A stretch of 5,497 bases of DNA from Promethearchaeia archaeon. GTDB lineage: Archaea; Asgardarchaeota; Lokiarchaeia; Sigyniarchaeales; SOKP01. The stretch lies in NCBI GenBank assembly GCA_029856375.1, contig JAHQWX010000156.1, forward strand, positions 1 through 5,497, given 5' to 3'. Position numbers and translations under genes: made by a program. The notes under the pieces were generated by a model, which saw nothing but the letters and a program-made list of their open reading frames with translations, ran no database searches and was not told the origin of the DNA. This document shows, one piece after another, positions 5,387 through 5,497 of the stretch (positions within the stretch are counted from its first letter, which is position 1; every line of letters begins with the position of its first letter).

Positions 5387-5497
5387 TTAATCCTCTTTTC
5401 TCTTAATTGTATCTGGTATTCTTAGGAAAATCGGAAGGGAAAACAATATTGTAATTCCAGCTGCGATGAACATAATTGGGTGGAATAAAGCTCCCGT
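5387..5497 (-). CDS. Membrane transport protein (MFS-like), C-terminal fragment
   Basis: An open frame enters from the right edge of the window and ends with TAA at 5387-5389, giving 36 residues. It contains one hydrophobic helix (about residues 5-25, including MFIAAGITILFSLPIFL), then a short positively charged cytoplasmic tail (RIPDTIKRKED). A final membrane helix followed by a short charged tail is typical of multi-pass transporters, and the segment resembles the last helix of major facilitator superfamily proteins; that family call is a guess from little sequence. One base separates it from the methyltransferase start, so it is the upstream member of the same operon. Confidence 0.65.
   Translation of the reverse strand, partial: TGALFHPIMFIAAGITILFSLPIFLRIPDTIKRKED
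5391..5396 (-). promoter_or_regulatory. Shine-Dalgarno-like site setting the TTG start of the methyltransferase
   Basis: AGAGGA on the minus strand lies 5 bases before the TTG at 5383-5385, inside the last codons of the upstream gene. It supports TTG as the true start, as does the position of the conserved LPREGPG segment close to the N-terminus. It is the only convincing Shine-Dalgarno match I found at a start in this window, and it serves an internal operon gene. Confidence 0.55.

Overview
This is an AT-rich window (about one third G+C by eye) that reads like a mesophilic archaeon. Plausible candidates are the Asgard (Loki-type) archaea, but no single gene here proves it. The signs are AT-rich TATA-like boxes at the expected archaeal distance from start codons, genes with little or no leader, no Shine-Dalgarno site in front of most first genes, and a thioredoxin with the charged N-terminal helix I associate with archaeal homologues. 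Both ends cut through genes.

Layout. (1) 2-181, plus strand: the last 59 residues of a YtcJ-type amidohydrolase. (2) 184-948, minus strand: a ZIP-family (ZupT-like) metal transporter whose stop lies 2 bases from the amidohydrolase stop. (3) 949-1168: a 220-base divergent intergenic region with candidate promoters for both sides and a perfect 6-2-6 inverted repeat. (4) 1169-1585 and 1612-2055, plus strand: a thioredoxin followed 26 bases later by a four-cluster polyferredoxin, probably one redox transcription unit. (5) 2056-2121: a T-rich probable terminator and then a TATA-like box placed for leaderless transcription of the next gene. (6) 2122-4635, plus strand: a large cytoplasmic protein with the complete glycoside hydrolase family 38 (alpha-mannosidase) architecture, in which several canonical active-site residues appear replaced. 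(7) 4651-5385, minus strand: a class I SAM-dependent methyltransferase with a TTG start, converging on the GH38-like gene. (8) 5387-5497, minus strand: the last 36 codons of a membrane protein, probably a transporter, lying one base upstream of the methyltransferase in an apparent operon.

The genes do not form one obvious pathway. The two linked pairs are thioredoxin with polyferredoxin (thiol and iron-sulfur electron transfer) and membrane protein with methyltransferase. The item most worth follow-up is the GH38-like protein: its fold and the C-terminal His-Asp pair are kept, but the usual N-terminal zinc-binding pair and the nucleophilic Asp seem absent, so it is either a divergent enzyme class or a non-catalytic relative. 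I saw no tRNA, rRNA, CRISPR array, insertion sequence or replication origin.
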